Origin: Cohnella kolymensis | Lineage (GTDB): Bacteria; Bacillota; Bacilli; Paenibacillales; Paenibacillaceae | Direction of reading: 5' to 3' | Length of the DNA: 64,000 bases | NCBI RefSeq assembly: GCF_000829465.1 | Contig: NZ_JXAL01000001.1 | Location: forward strand, 434,001 to 498,000 | Shown here: one piece after another, positions 50,900 through 59,306 of the stretch | How the letters are laid out: each line of letters opens with the position of its first letter | Position numbering within the stretch: position 1 is the stretch's first letter | Notes under the pieces: generated by a model | The model's input: the letters and a program-made list of their open reading frames with translations, nothing else | The model's database searches: none | What the model was told of the DNA's origin: nothing | Position numbers and translations under genes: made by a program

Positions 50900-51889
50900 T
50901 CAATCGATTTTAATGACAGCTTTAATAAACCCGGAAGGTTTGGATTTCATGGACTCGTAAGCTTTATCTACCTCATCAAGACCGTAAACGTGAGTGACCA
51001 TGTCTTTCATGTTAAATAATCCGTTCTGGATCAGCTTCAAGCCGGCTTCCATCTGTTTCATGTGGACATGAGCACGCCGTTCATGCGCATTGATGACTGA
51101 AATGGCTTTCCAGTTCCATAACTCCATGTTAACGGATCGCACACCATCATTACCTTGGTGATAGCCTACCACTGAGAGTGCGCCGTGCACGGCCGTCATG
51201 TCTCCTGCCAGCTGCAGTCCTCCCTGGGAACCGGTCGCTTCTACAGCAATGTCCACGCCCTTAATCCCTTGCTCCATATGACTCCATTCCGTGATTTTAT
51301 ATGAAGCCGGTAGGTTCTGCGGTGTATAAATCTCATCCGCACCAAATTTCCTCGCATGCTGCAGGCTTTCCTCACGCATATCGACTGCGATGAGGCGACC
51401 GGCGCCTTTTAGCCGCATTAGCTGCAGAAAGCCAAGGCCCATGAACCCCGCGCCTACAATTCCGACGCTGTCACCCAGTGACACAGGCGTTCGATCCGCA
51501 CCGCTCATTAAACAAGAAAGCGGTTCTCCGATCGCTTCTATATCTTCTAATCCATCCGGCACTTTAACGATGTTACGATAATCGGCTTTCGCGTATTGTG
51601 CGAATGCGTTTTGAATAAGCCCGGTAACTCTGTCTCCGACAGAGAATCCATAGACCCGGCTGCCGACGGATTCGATGACGCCCACCGGCTCATGACCGAA
51701 TATCGGCTGCTGACCGGAAGCTTCAAGCCATCCGGCGCCTGCCGTCCATGGGTGGAGTTCGGAGGCGCAAACACCGCATACGATAACCCGAATGAGCACC
51801 TCCTCATCCCCAATGACTGGAATCGGCACCTCCGCGATCTCGCTCTTTTGCGGTCCGGCAATAACGCTCGCTTTCATGTTCATAGCCAC
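50900..51889 (-). CDS. Zinc-type alcohol/sorbitol dehydrogenase (MDR superfamily)
   Basis: A 329-residue medium-chain dehydrogenase. The catalytic zinc region is CGVCASELHPW and FGHEPVGVIESVG, and the cofactor motif is VGIVGAGFMGLGFLQL. The cysteine-rich structural zinc lobe usual for threonine/sorbitol dehydrogenases (four Cys after about residue 90) is missing; the sequence there reads VTGLIQNAFAQYAKADYR. GTG 51889 is chosen because AAGGAG lies nine bases upstream. It is the last gene of the ribose-type operon and probably oxidises a polyol or sugar. Confidence 0.88.
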   Translation of the reverse strand: MAMNMKASVIAGPQKSEIAEVPIPVIGDEEVLIRVIVCGVCASELHPWTAGAGWLEASGQQPIFGHEPVGVIESVGSRVYGFSVGDRVTGLIQNAFAQYAKADYRNIVKVPDGLEDIEAIGEPLSCLMSGADRTPVSLGDSVGIVGAGFMGLGFLQLMRLKGAGRLIAVDMREESLQHARKFGADEIYTPQNLPASYKITEWSHMEQGIKGVDIAVEATGSQGGLQLAGDMTAVHGALSVVGYHQGNDGVRSVNMELWNWKAISVINAHERRAHVHMKQMEAGLKLIQNGLFNMKDMVTHVYGLDEVDKAYESMKSKPSGFIKAVIKID

Positions 51890-51923
51890 AGAAATGCACT
51901 CCTTCACTTTGTATCGGAATCTA

Positions 51924-52514
51924 TTAGATCTCGTTTTGAGCTATTTTCAAATGTTTGCTGCAATTCAGCAAATCACAGCGCCAGCCTGACTCGTAAAAGT
52001 CCAGGACAGACAATGAAGTATTCGTCAAATGCTGCTGCACAACCGTACCATATCGATTAGCCAGAACAGGTTCAATAAGGCCGCCATGGCTAACGATTAA
52101 AATTCGTTTTCCAGCATGAATACGCGAATTTTCTTCTAAAAAAGAGTCCCAGCGAACAAGCAGAGAATCTAGCTTCTCTCTTCCCAAATCCAACTGCCGC
52201 CAGTTCTCTCCCCACCGTGCAACCCTTTCCGGTAATGTCGTCCCTTCCAACATCCCGAACCCACGCTCACGCAGCCGCGCATCCACGCCCAAGAAGGGAA
52301 TCGCGGATGAGCTTGCCAAGAGCTCAGCCGTTTGTGCTGCTCTGGTTAAATCGCTGGATAAGATGCCATCCCAATCCGCAGGTTGAAGGGACTTGCCTAA
52401 TAATATAGCTTGATCACGGCCAATTTCAGCAAGTGAGATGTCCGTCAGTCCCTGCATGCGGCCCTGCAAATTCCATTCGGTGGTGCCATGGCGAATGAAT
52501 CCGATTCTGATCAT
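51924..52514 (-). CDS. Histidine phosphatase family protein (phosphoglycerate mutase-like)
   Basis: A 196-residue phosphatase. The catalytic RHGTTEWN is at residues 8-15, the second part is LRERGFGMLEG with the acid Glu, and the distal VSHGGLIEPVL carries the second His. This clan includes phosphoglycerate mutases and small-molecule phosphatases such as alpha-ribazole phosphatase. It overlaps the DeoR gene by 4 bp (ATGA). Placing a phosphatase in a sugar kinase operon is unusual and suggests a dephosphorylation step or detoxification of a sugar phosphate. Confidence 0.9.
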   Translation of the reverse strand: MIRIGFIRHGTTEWNLQGRMQGLTDISLAEIGRDQAILLGKSLQPADWDGILSSDLTRAAQTAELLASSSAIPFLGVDARLRERGFGMLEGTTLPERVARWGENWRQLDLGREKLDSLLVRWDSFLEENSRIHAGKRILIVSHGGLIEPVLANRYGTVVQQHLTNTSLSVLDFYESGWRCDLLNCSKHLKIAQNEI

Positions 52515-53251
52515 GAAGCCACAAAATACTTGGCATGTTTCTCCAGGGTCTCGTTCGACTCATCGGTAATGATGATGCATTCCTCGATGCCGAAAGCCTT
52601 GCAGAAGGTCGTTTTATTCGCCTTGGAGCTGTCTAGCAGAACATAGGTATCCACCGAATTGTTCTTGACGATTTCCTTCTTCTTGGCTTCCTTCAGGTCC
52701 GGCGTATTGATCCCGCTCTTAAGGCTGTAACCGCTGGCGCCTATGAATGCCTTGTCAAAAAACATACTTTCCAGCTCGGTTTCCGTTAACGGTCCGGCGA
52801 TAGAAGCGATCGATTTCGTGATTTCTCCGCCCAGGACGATACAGCTGAATTTGGCATCATCAATATCGGCAATCACTTTCGTGTTGGAAGTGACGACTTT
52901 GATATTCTTCTGTTTCAAATATTTGATCATCTCGAATACGGTCGTTCCGGAATCGATGTAAATAACGTCTCCGTCATTCACCAGCGAAGCCGCGAACCGA
53001 GCGATCTGATCCTTTTTCTCAATGTTCAGTAACTCTTTGGTTTGGATCGGCGTTTCGTAGGCATCCTCCTTGATTCGGACGCCGCCGCCCCGCAAAAGCT
53101 CGATTTGCCCTTCTTCGGCTAAGGTCTTGAGATCCCGGCGGATCGTAGACAAAGAAGCGCTTTTCATCGATTGGGCCAGCTCTTCTACGTAAACAATTTC
53201 TTTCTTTTCGACCTCTTCAAGAATCTGCTTTCTGCGTACATACGGAATCAT
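52511..53251 (-). CDS. DeoR-family transcriptional regulator
   Basis: A 246-residue sugar-operon repressor. The N-terminal helix-turn-helix is YVEELAQSMKSASLSTIRRDLKTLAEEGQIELLRGGG. The C-terminal effector domain has the DeoR signature YIDSGTTVFEMIKYL and the IGASGYSLKSGINTPDLKEAKKKEIV region that binds a sugar phosphate. It overlaps the kinase gene by 4 bp. Likely effector: the phosphorylated product of the adjacent PfkB kinase, which would release repression of the operon. Confidence 0.92.
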   Translation of the reverse strand: MIPYVRRKQILEEVEKKEIVYVEELAQSMKSASLSTIRRDLKTLAEEGQIELLRGGGVRIKEDAYETPIQTKELLNIEKKDQIARFAASLVNDGDVIYIDSGTTVFEMIKYLKQKNIKVVTSNTKVIADIDDAKFSCIVLGGEITKSIASIAGPLTETELESMFFDKAFIGASGYSLKSGINTPDLKEAKKKEIVKNNSVDTYVLLDSSKANKTTFCKAFGIEECIIITDESNETLEKHAKYFVAS

Positions 53252-54191
53252 GATTGATTCACCTCAGCCTTCAGCCCATTCGGAACGGTCGTTTCAAGTT
53301 CTGTTGACGACGGCATCGCGGGCTGTCCGCCGATTTTTGTTACGGTAATCGCTGCCGCCCTTGTCGCGTACCCGGCTGCTTCGGCAGGTTCTTTCCCTTC
53401 GAGAAGCTGGCAGGCGAAAGCGCCAATATAGGAATCGCCCGCACCGGTCGTTTCGATCGCCTCAACCTCCAAAGCTGGCACGTGGACATGTGAGGCAGCG
53501 TCAAACAGCACGCTTCCGTTTTTGCCTAACGTAATGATCAACAGCTCACCCACCTTGTCATAGAGCTCGCGTCCATACTTCAACGCGGACTCCAGTCTTC
53601 GATGATCTCTCCACAATAGAAAGACGCCTCGGGTTCATTGACAACCAGACAATTCACCTTCGCCAATGCATCCGCCGAAATGGCTGCTGCAGGGGCGGCA
53701 TTCAGGATGACATAGCAGCCCGCCTCATGCGCCTTATGAATGCTGTATTCTACCACTTCGATCGGAATCTCCAGCTGAAGGATCACGATAGAGCTGCGTT
53801 TCAGAAGAGGCTCAATTTCATCGATCCTCTCTGGGGTCATCTCATAGTTGGCTCCCTTGGAGATGGTTGCGAGCAGGCTTCCATCCTCCAAAGCGTTGAC
53901 GACCCCGACACCTGTCGCTGCGTCCGTTCGACTGACGTAGTCGGTAATGACGCCGTAACGCGCCAAATCATTCAGCAATTGATCTCCCAGAACATCCCTG
54001 CCGACTGAACCGACCAGATAGGTGGAAGCTCCCAGCTTAGCGCATTGAACGGCCTGGTTGGCCCCTTTGCCTCCACCCGTGATCGTCAAATTCTCGGCCG
54101 AGTAGGTTTCTCCGATGACGGCTAACCGCTGCTGCTTAAAGATCATATCGAAATTCAAGCTGCCGATCACCGTAATGATTTTCTCCTTCAC
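53248..54191 (-). pseudogene. Ribokinase-type PfkB sugar kinase, frameshifted
   Basis: A PfkB-family kinase of about 314 residues split by one base. The first part, from GTG 54191 (AGGAG eight bases upstream), has VIGSLNFDMIF, the GGGKGANQAVQCAKLGA motif, VGSVGRDVLGDQLL and LNAAPA..VNEPEASFYCGEIIED, and then stops at 53580. The next frame continues ESALKYGRELYDKVGELLIITLG and the catalytic ETTGAGDSYIGAFA. The break is at GAAGACTGGAG (about 53588): one C appears missing from GAC-CTG-GAG. When repaired it is a complete ribokinase-like enzyme, which would phosphorylate the imported sugar. Confidence 0.88.
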
Positions 54192-54202
54192 CTTGCCCAC
54201 TC

Positions 54203-55222
54203 CTATCCAGCCTGCACCTTATCCGCTTTGTTGTCCGTTTGTCTTCTTCCGAACAATCTTTTGCCGAAACCGCTGAATTTGCTTTGGATAATTTCGAAAT
54301 AAGCGGCTACCGCAATAATTCCCCCAGTAGCGATGTATTGCCAGAACGAGTCAACGCCGACAACGACCAGACCGGTTTTGAGCGCAGATAAAATCAACGC
54401 ACCGAGCAGCGTGCCGAGGATGCTTCCTTTTCCCCCTGCCAAGCTGGTGCCGCCGATGGCTGCTGCAGCAATGGCGTACAACTCATAGCCTTGCCCGGCG
54501 GCAGGCTCTCCTGTGCCGAGTCGAGCCAGCATAACCATGCCGGCAAGCGCCGCCCCCACGCCGCACAAAGCGTAGGTAACGATTTTGGTGAAATCGACGT
54601 TGATGCCGGACAAGCGGGTTGCCTCCTCATTGCCTCCAATGGAGAATACAAAGGTACCCGTTCTCGTCTTTTTGAGAATGATGTGGCTGATAATCGCAAA
54701 CGCCAGCAAGATCGGGATCGATATCGGGAAATTTCCGACCAGGTCCCCATCCATCATATCGCGGTAATTTTGAGGAATATCCAATACAGGCCAGCCGTTG
54801 GTGATGATGTAAGCCACGCCGCGGAAGGCGCTCATAGTTGCCAATGTTGCGATAAACGGCTGGAGCTTGAACTTTGTTACGAGCAGGCCGTTAAAGATCC
54901 CAATGACCGCGCCGAGCAAGATTCCTAGAATGATGGCCAGAAAAGGGTTCATGCCATGTTTGGTCAGGAACCAGCCGACACTGACGATGACGATCGCCAT
55001 GATCGAGCCGATGGACAAATCGATTCCGCCCGTAATGATGACGAAGGTGATGCCGATGGCCAGCAGGCCGTTAATGGTGCTTTGATCCACGATATCCAGC
55101 AGATTACCGGGACTTAAATAGATAGGATCTATTGCGGCAAAAACCGCTATCATCAGGAACAGGGAGACGACCAATCCCAGTTCCCTGCCCATTTTTTTGG
55201 TCAATCCGTTGATTAGGTTCAT
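54203..55222 (-). CDS. Ribose-type ABC transporter permease (RbsC family)
   Basis: A 339-residue CUT2 permease with 8-10 hydrophobic segments. RbsC signatures: GITFVIITGGIDLSIGSIMAI, the GNEEATRLSGINVDFTKI loop and AAAAIGGTSLAGGKGSILGTLLGALIL. It overlaps the ATPase gene by 4 bp (ATGA) and is followed within 11 bp by the kinase. Confidence 0.93.
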   Translation of the reverse strand: MNLINGLTKKMGRELGLVVSLFLMIAVFAAIDPIYLSPGNLLDIVDQSTINGLLAIGITFVIITGGIDLSIGSIMAIVIVSVGWFLTKHGMNPFLAIILGILLGAVIGIFNGLLVTKFKLQPFIATLATMSAFRGVAYIITNGWPVLDIPQNYRDMMDGDLVGNFPISIPILLAFAIISHIILKKTRTGTFVFSIGGNEEATRLSGINVDFTKIVTYALCGVGAALAGMVMLARLGTGEPAAGQGYELYAIAAAAIGGTSLAGGKGSILGTLLGALILSALKTGLVVVGVDSFWQYIATGGIIAVAAYFEIIQSKFSGFGKRLFGRRQTDNKADKVQAG

Positions 55223-56727
55223 GACTTCTGCTCCATTCCGCCCATGGCGTAATGTAATATGGTTTCTTCATCCAGTTCCTGCCTGTTAAGCTCTTTGATG
55301 ACTTTCCCTTCATGCATGACCATCACCCGATCGCTCATCCCGATGACTTCCGGCAGCTCAGATGACACCATGATGATCGATTTGCCGGCCTCAAGCAGGT
55401 CTTCCATCAGCCTGTAAATCTCCGCTTTGGCGCCGACGTCGACCCCTTTGGTCGGTTCGTCAAAAATGAGGACATCCACGTCCGTGGTGAGCCACTTGCC
55501 GAGCACGACCTTCTGCTGGTTGCCTCCGCTGAGATTGTAGGTCATATAATAGGGATCTTTGGGGTTTAACTGGAGCTCCTTCGTGAAATGGCGGCAGCTT
55601 TCGACTTTCCGTTTACGGTTAATAAAGCCGAGCCGCGAAAATTTCTTCAGAGAGGCAAGTCCCATATTCTCGGCATTGGTCAGATTGTGAATAAATCCTT
55701 GGGTTTTCCGGTTTTCCGGGATCAACCCGATGCCGTGCTTCAAACCTTGCTTCGGTGTGTGAATCTTCACCTTCTTGCCTTTCACATATATGTCACCGGA
55801 CGTCTTCGGATCGGCGCCGAATACCGCACGCACGACATCGGTTCGCTTCGAACCGACCAGACCCGAAAAGCCCAAAATTTCGCCCTTGTTCAAGTGAAAG
55901 CTCACATTCTCGAAAACGCCGGTTCTGCTAAGATTCTTGACTTCCAGTACGACCTCATTCGTTCTCAGTCCCAGCTTTTTGCGTTCCGCGAATGCGGCGA
56001 CGTCCCTGCCCACCATACTTTGAATCAGCTTCTGACGCGTAATCTCCGCCGTGTGATAGGTGCCGACATATTTACCATCGCGCAGCACCGTGATGCGGTC
56101 CGAAATTTGAAACAATTCATCGAGCCGGTGCGAAATAAATATCACGGTGATCCCATTTGCCTTCAATTCCCGAATGATCTCGAACAACGCTCTCGTCTCG
56201 TTTTCCGTCAATGCCGCAGTGGGCTCGTCAAAAGAGATGATGCGGGATTCGTGAAAGAGAGCCTTGGCGATGGAGAGCATTTGCATCTCGCCCGTACTCA
56301 GCGTGCTGACCAAATCCGTGCTTTTGAACTTGCAGCGCAGACGTTTGAGTATCACATCCACTTTGGCATGCAGGGTTTTAAAGTCGATAAAAGGACCGTT
56401 CTTCGGTTCATGCCCGAGCGCAACGTTCTGTCCAACGGTCAAATCCGCAATCAAGCTCACCTCTTGATGGACTTTGGAGATACCGGCTTCGATCGCGTCT
56501 TGCGCATTCTTGAAGGCAGCCTTCTGGCCTGAGATCCAGACTTCACCTTCGTACTCGTTATAGATGCCGTGCAGAATGTTGAGCAAGGTGGATTTGCCTG
56601 CGCCATTTTCCCCGATCAACGCATGTACTTCGCCTTCAAGCACATCGTAACTGATGTTTTCGAGTGCCTTAACGCCGGGAAATGTCTTCGTTATCGCCTT
56701 AAAGCTTATAATCGGATTTGATGTCAT
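55219..56727 (-). CDS. Ribose-type ABC transporter ATPase (RbsA/MglA family)
   Basis: A 502-residue protein with two fused ATPase domains, as in all CUT2 systems. Domain 1 has the Walker A ALIGENGAGKSTLLN, the signature LSTGEMQMLSIAKAL and Walker B IISFDEPTAALT. Domain 2 starts near 255, has a degenerate Walker A region (GFSGLVGSKRTDVVR), the signature LSGGNQQKVVLGKWL and Walker B VLIFDEPTKGVDVG. It binds the permease and drives import. Confidence 0.94.
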   Translation of the reverse strand: MTSNPIISFKAITKTFPGVKALENISYDVLEGEVHALIGENGAGKSTLLNILHGIYNEYEGEVWISGQKAAFKNAQDAIEAGISKVHQEVSLIADLTVGQNVALGHEPKNGPFIDFKTLHAKVDVILKRLRCKFKSTDLVSTLSTGEMQMLSIAKALFHESRIISFDEPTAALTENETRALFEIIRELKANGITVIFISHRLDELFQISDRITVLRDGKYVGTYHTAEITRQKLIQSMVGRDVAAFAERKKLGLRTNEVVLEVKNLSRTGVFENVSFHLNKGEILGFSGLVGSKRTDVVRAVFGADPKTSGDIYVKGKKVKIHTPKQGLKHGIGLIPENRKTQGFIHNLTNAENMGLASLKKFSRLGFINRKRKVESCRHFTKELQLNPKDPYYMTYNLSGGNQQKVVLGKWLTTDVDVLIFDEPTKGVDVGAKAEIYRLMEDLLEAGKSIIMVSSELPEVIGMSDRVMVMHEGKVIKELNRQELDEETILHYAMGGMEQKS

Positions 56728-56744
56728 TCTCCCACCCTCTTATG

Positions 56745-56773
56745 AAGAAACAGCCGGAGGTTCCGTCCGGCTA
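56745..56773 (-). terminator. Hairpin between binding-protein and ATPase genes
   Basis: AGCCGGA pairs with TCCGGCT on the minus strand, then GTTTCTTC. Probably a weak attenuator giving excess binding protein. Confidence 0.65.
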
Positions 56774-56797
56774 TTTCTCTTGGCTCAGCTTGCTTGA

Positions 56798-57910
56798 TTA
56801 TTCGAACTTCGCGTTCTCCCAGCCGATGATTTCTTCAGCCGGAGTGTTTACGTTAGTGCTGTCAATCAAAGCTTGCGGCGTCCATACGACACGCGGCAGC
56901 TTCTGTCCGCCGAGGACGCGAAGCGCCACTTCCACGGAAATTTGTCCTTTGTATTTCGGGAAAGAATCGACGGTAGCGGCCAGTTCGCCTTTCTTGATGG
57001 ATTCGTAAGCTTCGCCGATGCCGTCAACGCCGACAACGAGGATATTCTTACCGGATGCCTTAACCGCTTCCACAATGCCGAGTGCCATCGTGTCGTTATT
57101 CGCAAAAATCGCTTTCAAATCAGGATGCTTCTTGATCCAGGTTTGAGCGAGATCCTTCGCTTTAGACCGATCCCAGTCCGCATTTTGCTTCTCTACGATT
57201 TTAACATCCGGCGCATTGGCTTTCATCCAGTTTTCGAAGCCAGCCGTGCGTTGACGAGCTGCAAACGCTTTCGGCATGCCGATCACAATGGCAACTTCAC
57301 CTTGCTTGTTAATTTTATTTGCAATCCATTCTGCTGCCAGTTCTCCATTTTGAATCGCTTTAGGACCTACGAAATTCGGAGCGGCGGCAATCAGGCCGTC
57401 ATTGACGTTAATGACCGGAATTCCGGCTTTCTTCGCGTCTTCTACACCCGGCGTCAGATTGCCGTCGGAGATCGGAGAGAGCAGCAGAGCAGAATATTTC
57501 TTGTTAATCATGTCTTTGACGACGGACAATTGGCCTTGTTCGTCCCCTTCACCTTGAGCCGCCTTGACGTCGATGCTTACATCGATGCCGGAGTCTTTCA
57601 TTGTCTTGGCGCCGAGTTCCATACCTTCTTTCAAAGTTCTCCAGTATTCATTCTCGAATGCTTTGGAAACTCCTCCCAGCTTAATGGATCCGGACGGTTT
57701 AGGCACCGCGCCAAGCTGCTCCCGCATTGCTTTAAAGTCGACGCCGTCCGCCTCATCAGGGTTGAACGCTGCGGTTTCTACCGGAGCAGACCCGGAAGAA
57801 CTCGGTGCAGCCGCGCCGTTGCCTCCTCCGTTGTTCGAACCGCAAGCTGCTACAAACAGTGCGAAAATCATAACCAATACAAGCGCTTTCAAAGAACCTA
57901 TTCTTCTCAT
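56798..57910 (-). CDS. Ribose-type ABC transporter substrate-binding lipoprotein (RbsB-like)
   Basis: A 370-residue lipoprotein with lipobox FVAAC near residue 22, then a Gly/Ser/Pro-rich linker. The mature protein is a family 4 periplasmic-binding-type fold (KLGGVSKAFENEYWRTLKEGMELGAKTM, LLSPISDGNLTPGVEDAKKAGIPVINVNDGL, IFANNDTMALGIVEAVKASG). ATG 57910 with GGGGGA upstream is preferred over the TTG at 57925. It is the second gene of the operon. Confidence 0.93.
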   Translation of the reverse strand: MRRIGSLKALVLVMIFALFVAACGSNNGGGNGAAAPSSSGSAPVETAAFNPDEADGVDFKAMREQLGAVPKPSGSIKLGGVSKAFENEYWRTLKEGMELGAKTMKDSGIDVSIDVKAAQGEGDEQGQLSVVKDMINKKYSALLLSPISDGNLTPGVEDAKKAGIPVINVNDGLIAAAPNFVGPKAIQNGELAAEWIANKINKQGEVAIVIGMPKAFAARQRTAGFENWMKANAPDVKIVEKQNADWDRSKAKDLAQTWIKKHPDLKAIFANNDTMALGIVEAVKASGKNILVVGVDGIGEAYESIKKGELAATVDSFPKYKGQISVEVALRVLGGQKLPRVVWTPQALIDSTNVNTPAEEIIGWENAKFE

Positions 57911-57954
57911 TCTTGTTTCCCCCAAATAATAGTATGAATGCTTGGCAAAGCAGT

Positions 57955-58875
57955 TTATTTCAGGCAGGCGAGCATGATTTCCTGCGCTGCGACGGCGTCG
58001 TTGCGATCGATGATCGATTGTATCCGATCCATTCCGATCTGGTCGATCAACTGGTCGAGTTTGTTAAACATCACAATATTGGCCTTGAGCTCTTCCAGAG
58101 GCTGTTCGCGAATCGGGAAAGTATCGAAATAAACAACACCTTGATAGCTATACTTCTTCAGATAATAGATGAACTCAAGCGATTGAATAAAGTTGACCGA
58201 GCCTACTATAAGTCCGTCATCATTGAGCTTGTTCCCGTCATTCAGATGAACGCCGTACAATTTGTTTCGCTCAGCGACCAAGCATAGCCCGTAGGCAGGA
58301 TTTTCGGCCTTCATCAGCATGTGGCAGAAATCAAGAGTGACACCCAGATTGACAGCGCCTACATCTCCGACCATCAGCAGCGTATCTGCATAACTGGAAA
58401 TGAACGAATAAGCGCGGGGTTGGAACGGTTTATACTCGATGCTGACTTTCAGATCGGAGCCGTAACGGCAAATTTCTTCGAATGCCTGGGCGACTTGCTT
58501 CCAAACCTTGGCGTAATTGATCTGGAAGGAGTAATCGAATCCCTCATAGCCCATCCACACAATGATATGTTCTCCGCCCAGTTCTCTGCAAATGTCAATT
58601 GATTCCTTGCACAGTTCAATGGCTTTGCGTGCGACATCCGGATTGGAGTTTCCAAGCTCGCCGTTGATGAACTCATTTCGAAACCGCGGTGCGATGGCGT
58701 TCAGCTTGATGTTGTTCCGCTCCAGCGCCTCTTTAATTTCTTGAACGGAGTTCGTTTGAAAATGTTCCGGGTAATTCAGGTCCACATGAGTGAGACCCGA
58801 TACCGCAGCGATCTGATCGATGGTCTCGACGATTGAGCGATTGGGAAAAGAATTAAGCCTTGTTGCGAATTTCAT
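57955..58875 (-). CDS. Sugar phosphate isomerase/epimerase (TIM-barrel, xylose-isomerase-like)
   Basis: A 306-residue AP-endonuclease-2-family TIM barrel. Metal ligands are expected in KVSIEYKPF (Glu), VTLDFCHML (Asp, His), GVHLNDGN (His, Asp) and YFDTFP, and all are present. The family includes D-tagatose/D-psicose 3-epimerase, L-rhamnose isomerase-like and hydroxypyruvate isomerase enzymes. GGAGAG precedes ATG 58875. It is the first gene of the operon, so it probably converts the imported sugar to a keto form before the PfkB kinase acts. Confidence 0.88.
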   Translation of the reverse strand: MKFATRLNSFPNRSIVETIDQIAAVSGLTHVDLNYPEHFQTNSVQEIKEALERNNIKLNAIAPRFRNEFINGELGNSNPDVARKAIELCKESIDICRELGGEHIIVWMGYEGFDYSFQINYAKVWKQVAQAFEEICRYGSDLKVSIEYKPFQPRAYSFISSYADTLLMVGDVGAVNLGVTLDFCHMLMKAENPAYGLCLVAERNKLYGVHLNDGNKLNDDGLIVGSVNFIQSLEFIYYLKKYSYQGVVYFDTFPIREQPLEELKANIVMFNKLDQLIDQIGMDRIQSIIDRNDAVAAQEIMLACLK

Positions 58876-58944
58876 GTATAGCTCTCCTTGTCAGTTAGGT
58901 TCTCTCTTTCACTCCTTGAAGGCCATTTCCGGCGCGGGTGAATG

Positions 58945-58958
58945 GATAAGCGCTTACA
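58945..58958. promoter_or_regulatory. cre-like site in the ribose-type operon leader
   Basis: GATAAGCGCTTACA matches the cre consensus at 12 of 14 positions and contains the perfect palindrome TAAGCGCTTA. It lies downstream of the promoter, consistent with CcpA repression. Confidence 0.65.
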
Positions 58959-59055
58959 AAGCGGTCGCTGGTGACCGAGCCCCCTCCCAAGTAACGTATC
59001 TGCGTTCGATAAATTTTGAAACTAGATGAAAGTTATTGAGTTATTGCCTACGTTT

Positions 59056-59084
59056 AACTTAAAATAATCGCTTGTTTTTGTCAA
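59056..59084 (-). promoter_or_regulatory. Promoter of the ribose-type operon
   Basis: TTGACA (59084-59079), a 17-bp spacer, then TAAGTT (59061-59056) on the minus strand. It lies about 180 bp upstream of the isomerase start. Confidence 0.7.
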
Positions 59085-59306
59085 GTATTTTCAATTATTT
59101 TCATTTTTTCATGAACATAAAAGAAATTTTATGACTTTATGTGATTTTTTCCAAGCGAGGTTAGATTCCTTCACGGCATGTCAACCAATAATATTCTAAT
59201 GTTTCAAAGCTGCGAATATAGAAACTAGTTGATACAAAGTGGCGTCTAAGTATCTGTTGATCGAAATAATCACCCAGACTAGATTGTGAGGAGCAAAGAA
59301 AGTATA

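Larger units (their letters stand above)
58876..59306. other. Intergenic region between divergent ribose-type operon and amidase gene
   Basis: About 430 bp, AT-rich in its middle. It holds the ribose-type operon promoter and a cre-like site, a small dyad GGTCGCTGGTGACC near 58963, and a GAAACTAG motif repeated at about 59019 and 59220. No coding signal is seen. Confidence 0.6.

Noticed and set aside
55588-56532. Plus-strand ORF of 314 codons opposite the ABC ATPase gene
   Set aside because: Antisense shadow of the RbsA gene, produced by codon bias. No protein-like composition or start signal.
56873-57937. Long plus-strand ORF (354 codons) opposite the RbsB-like gene
   Set aside because: It is an antisense shadow of a gene with clear lipobox, ribosome binding site and family motifs. 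It has no ribosome binding site or recognisable domain of its own.
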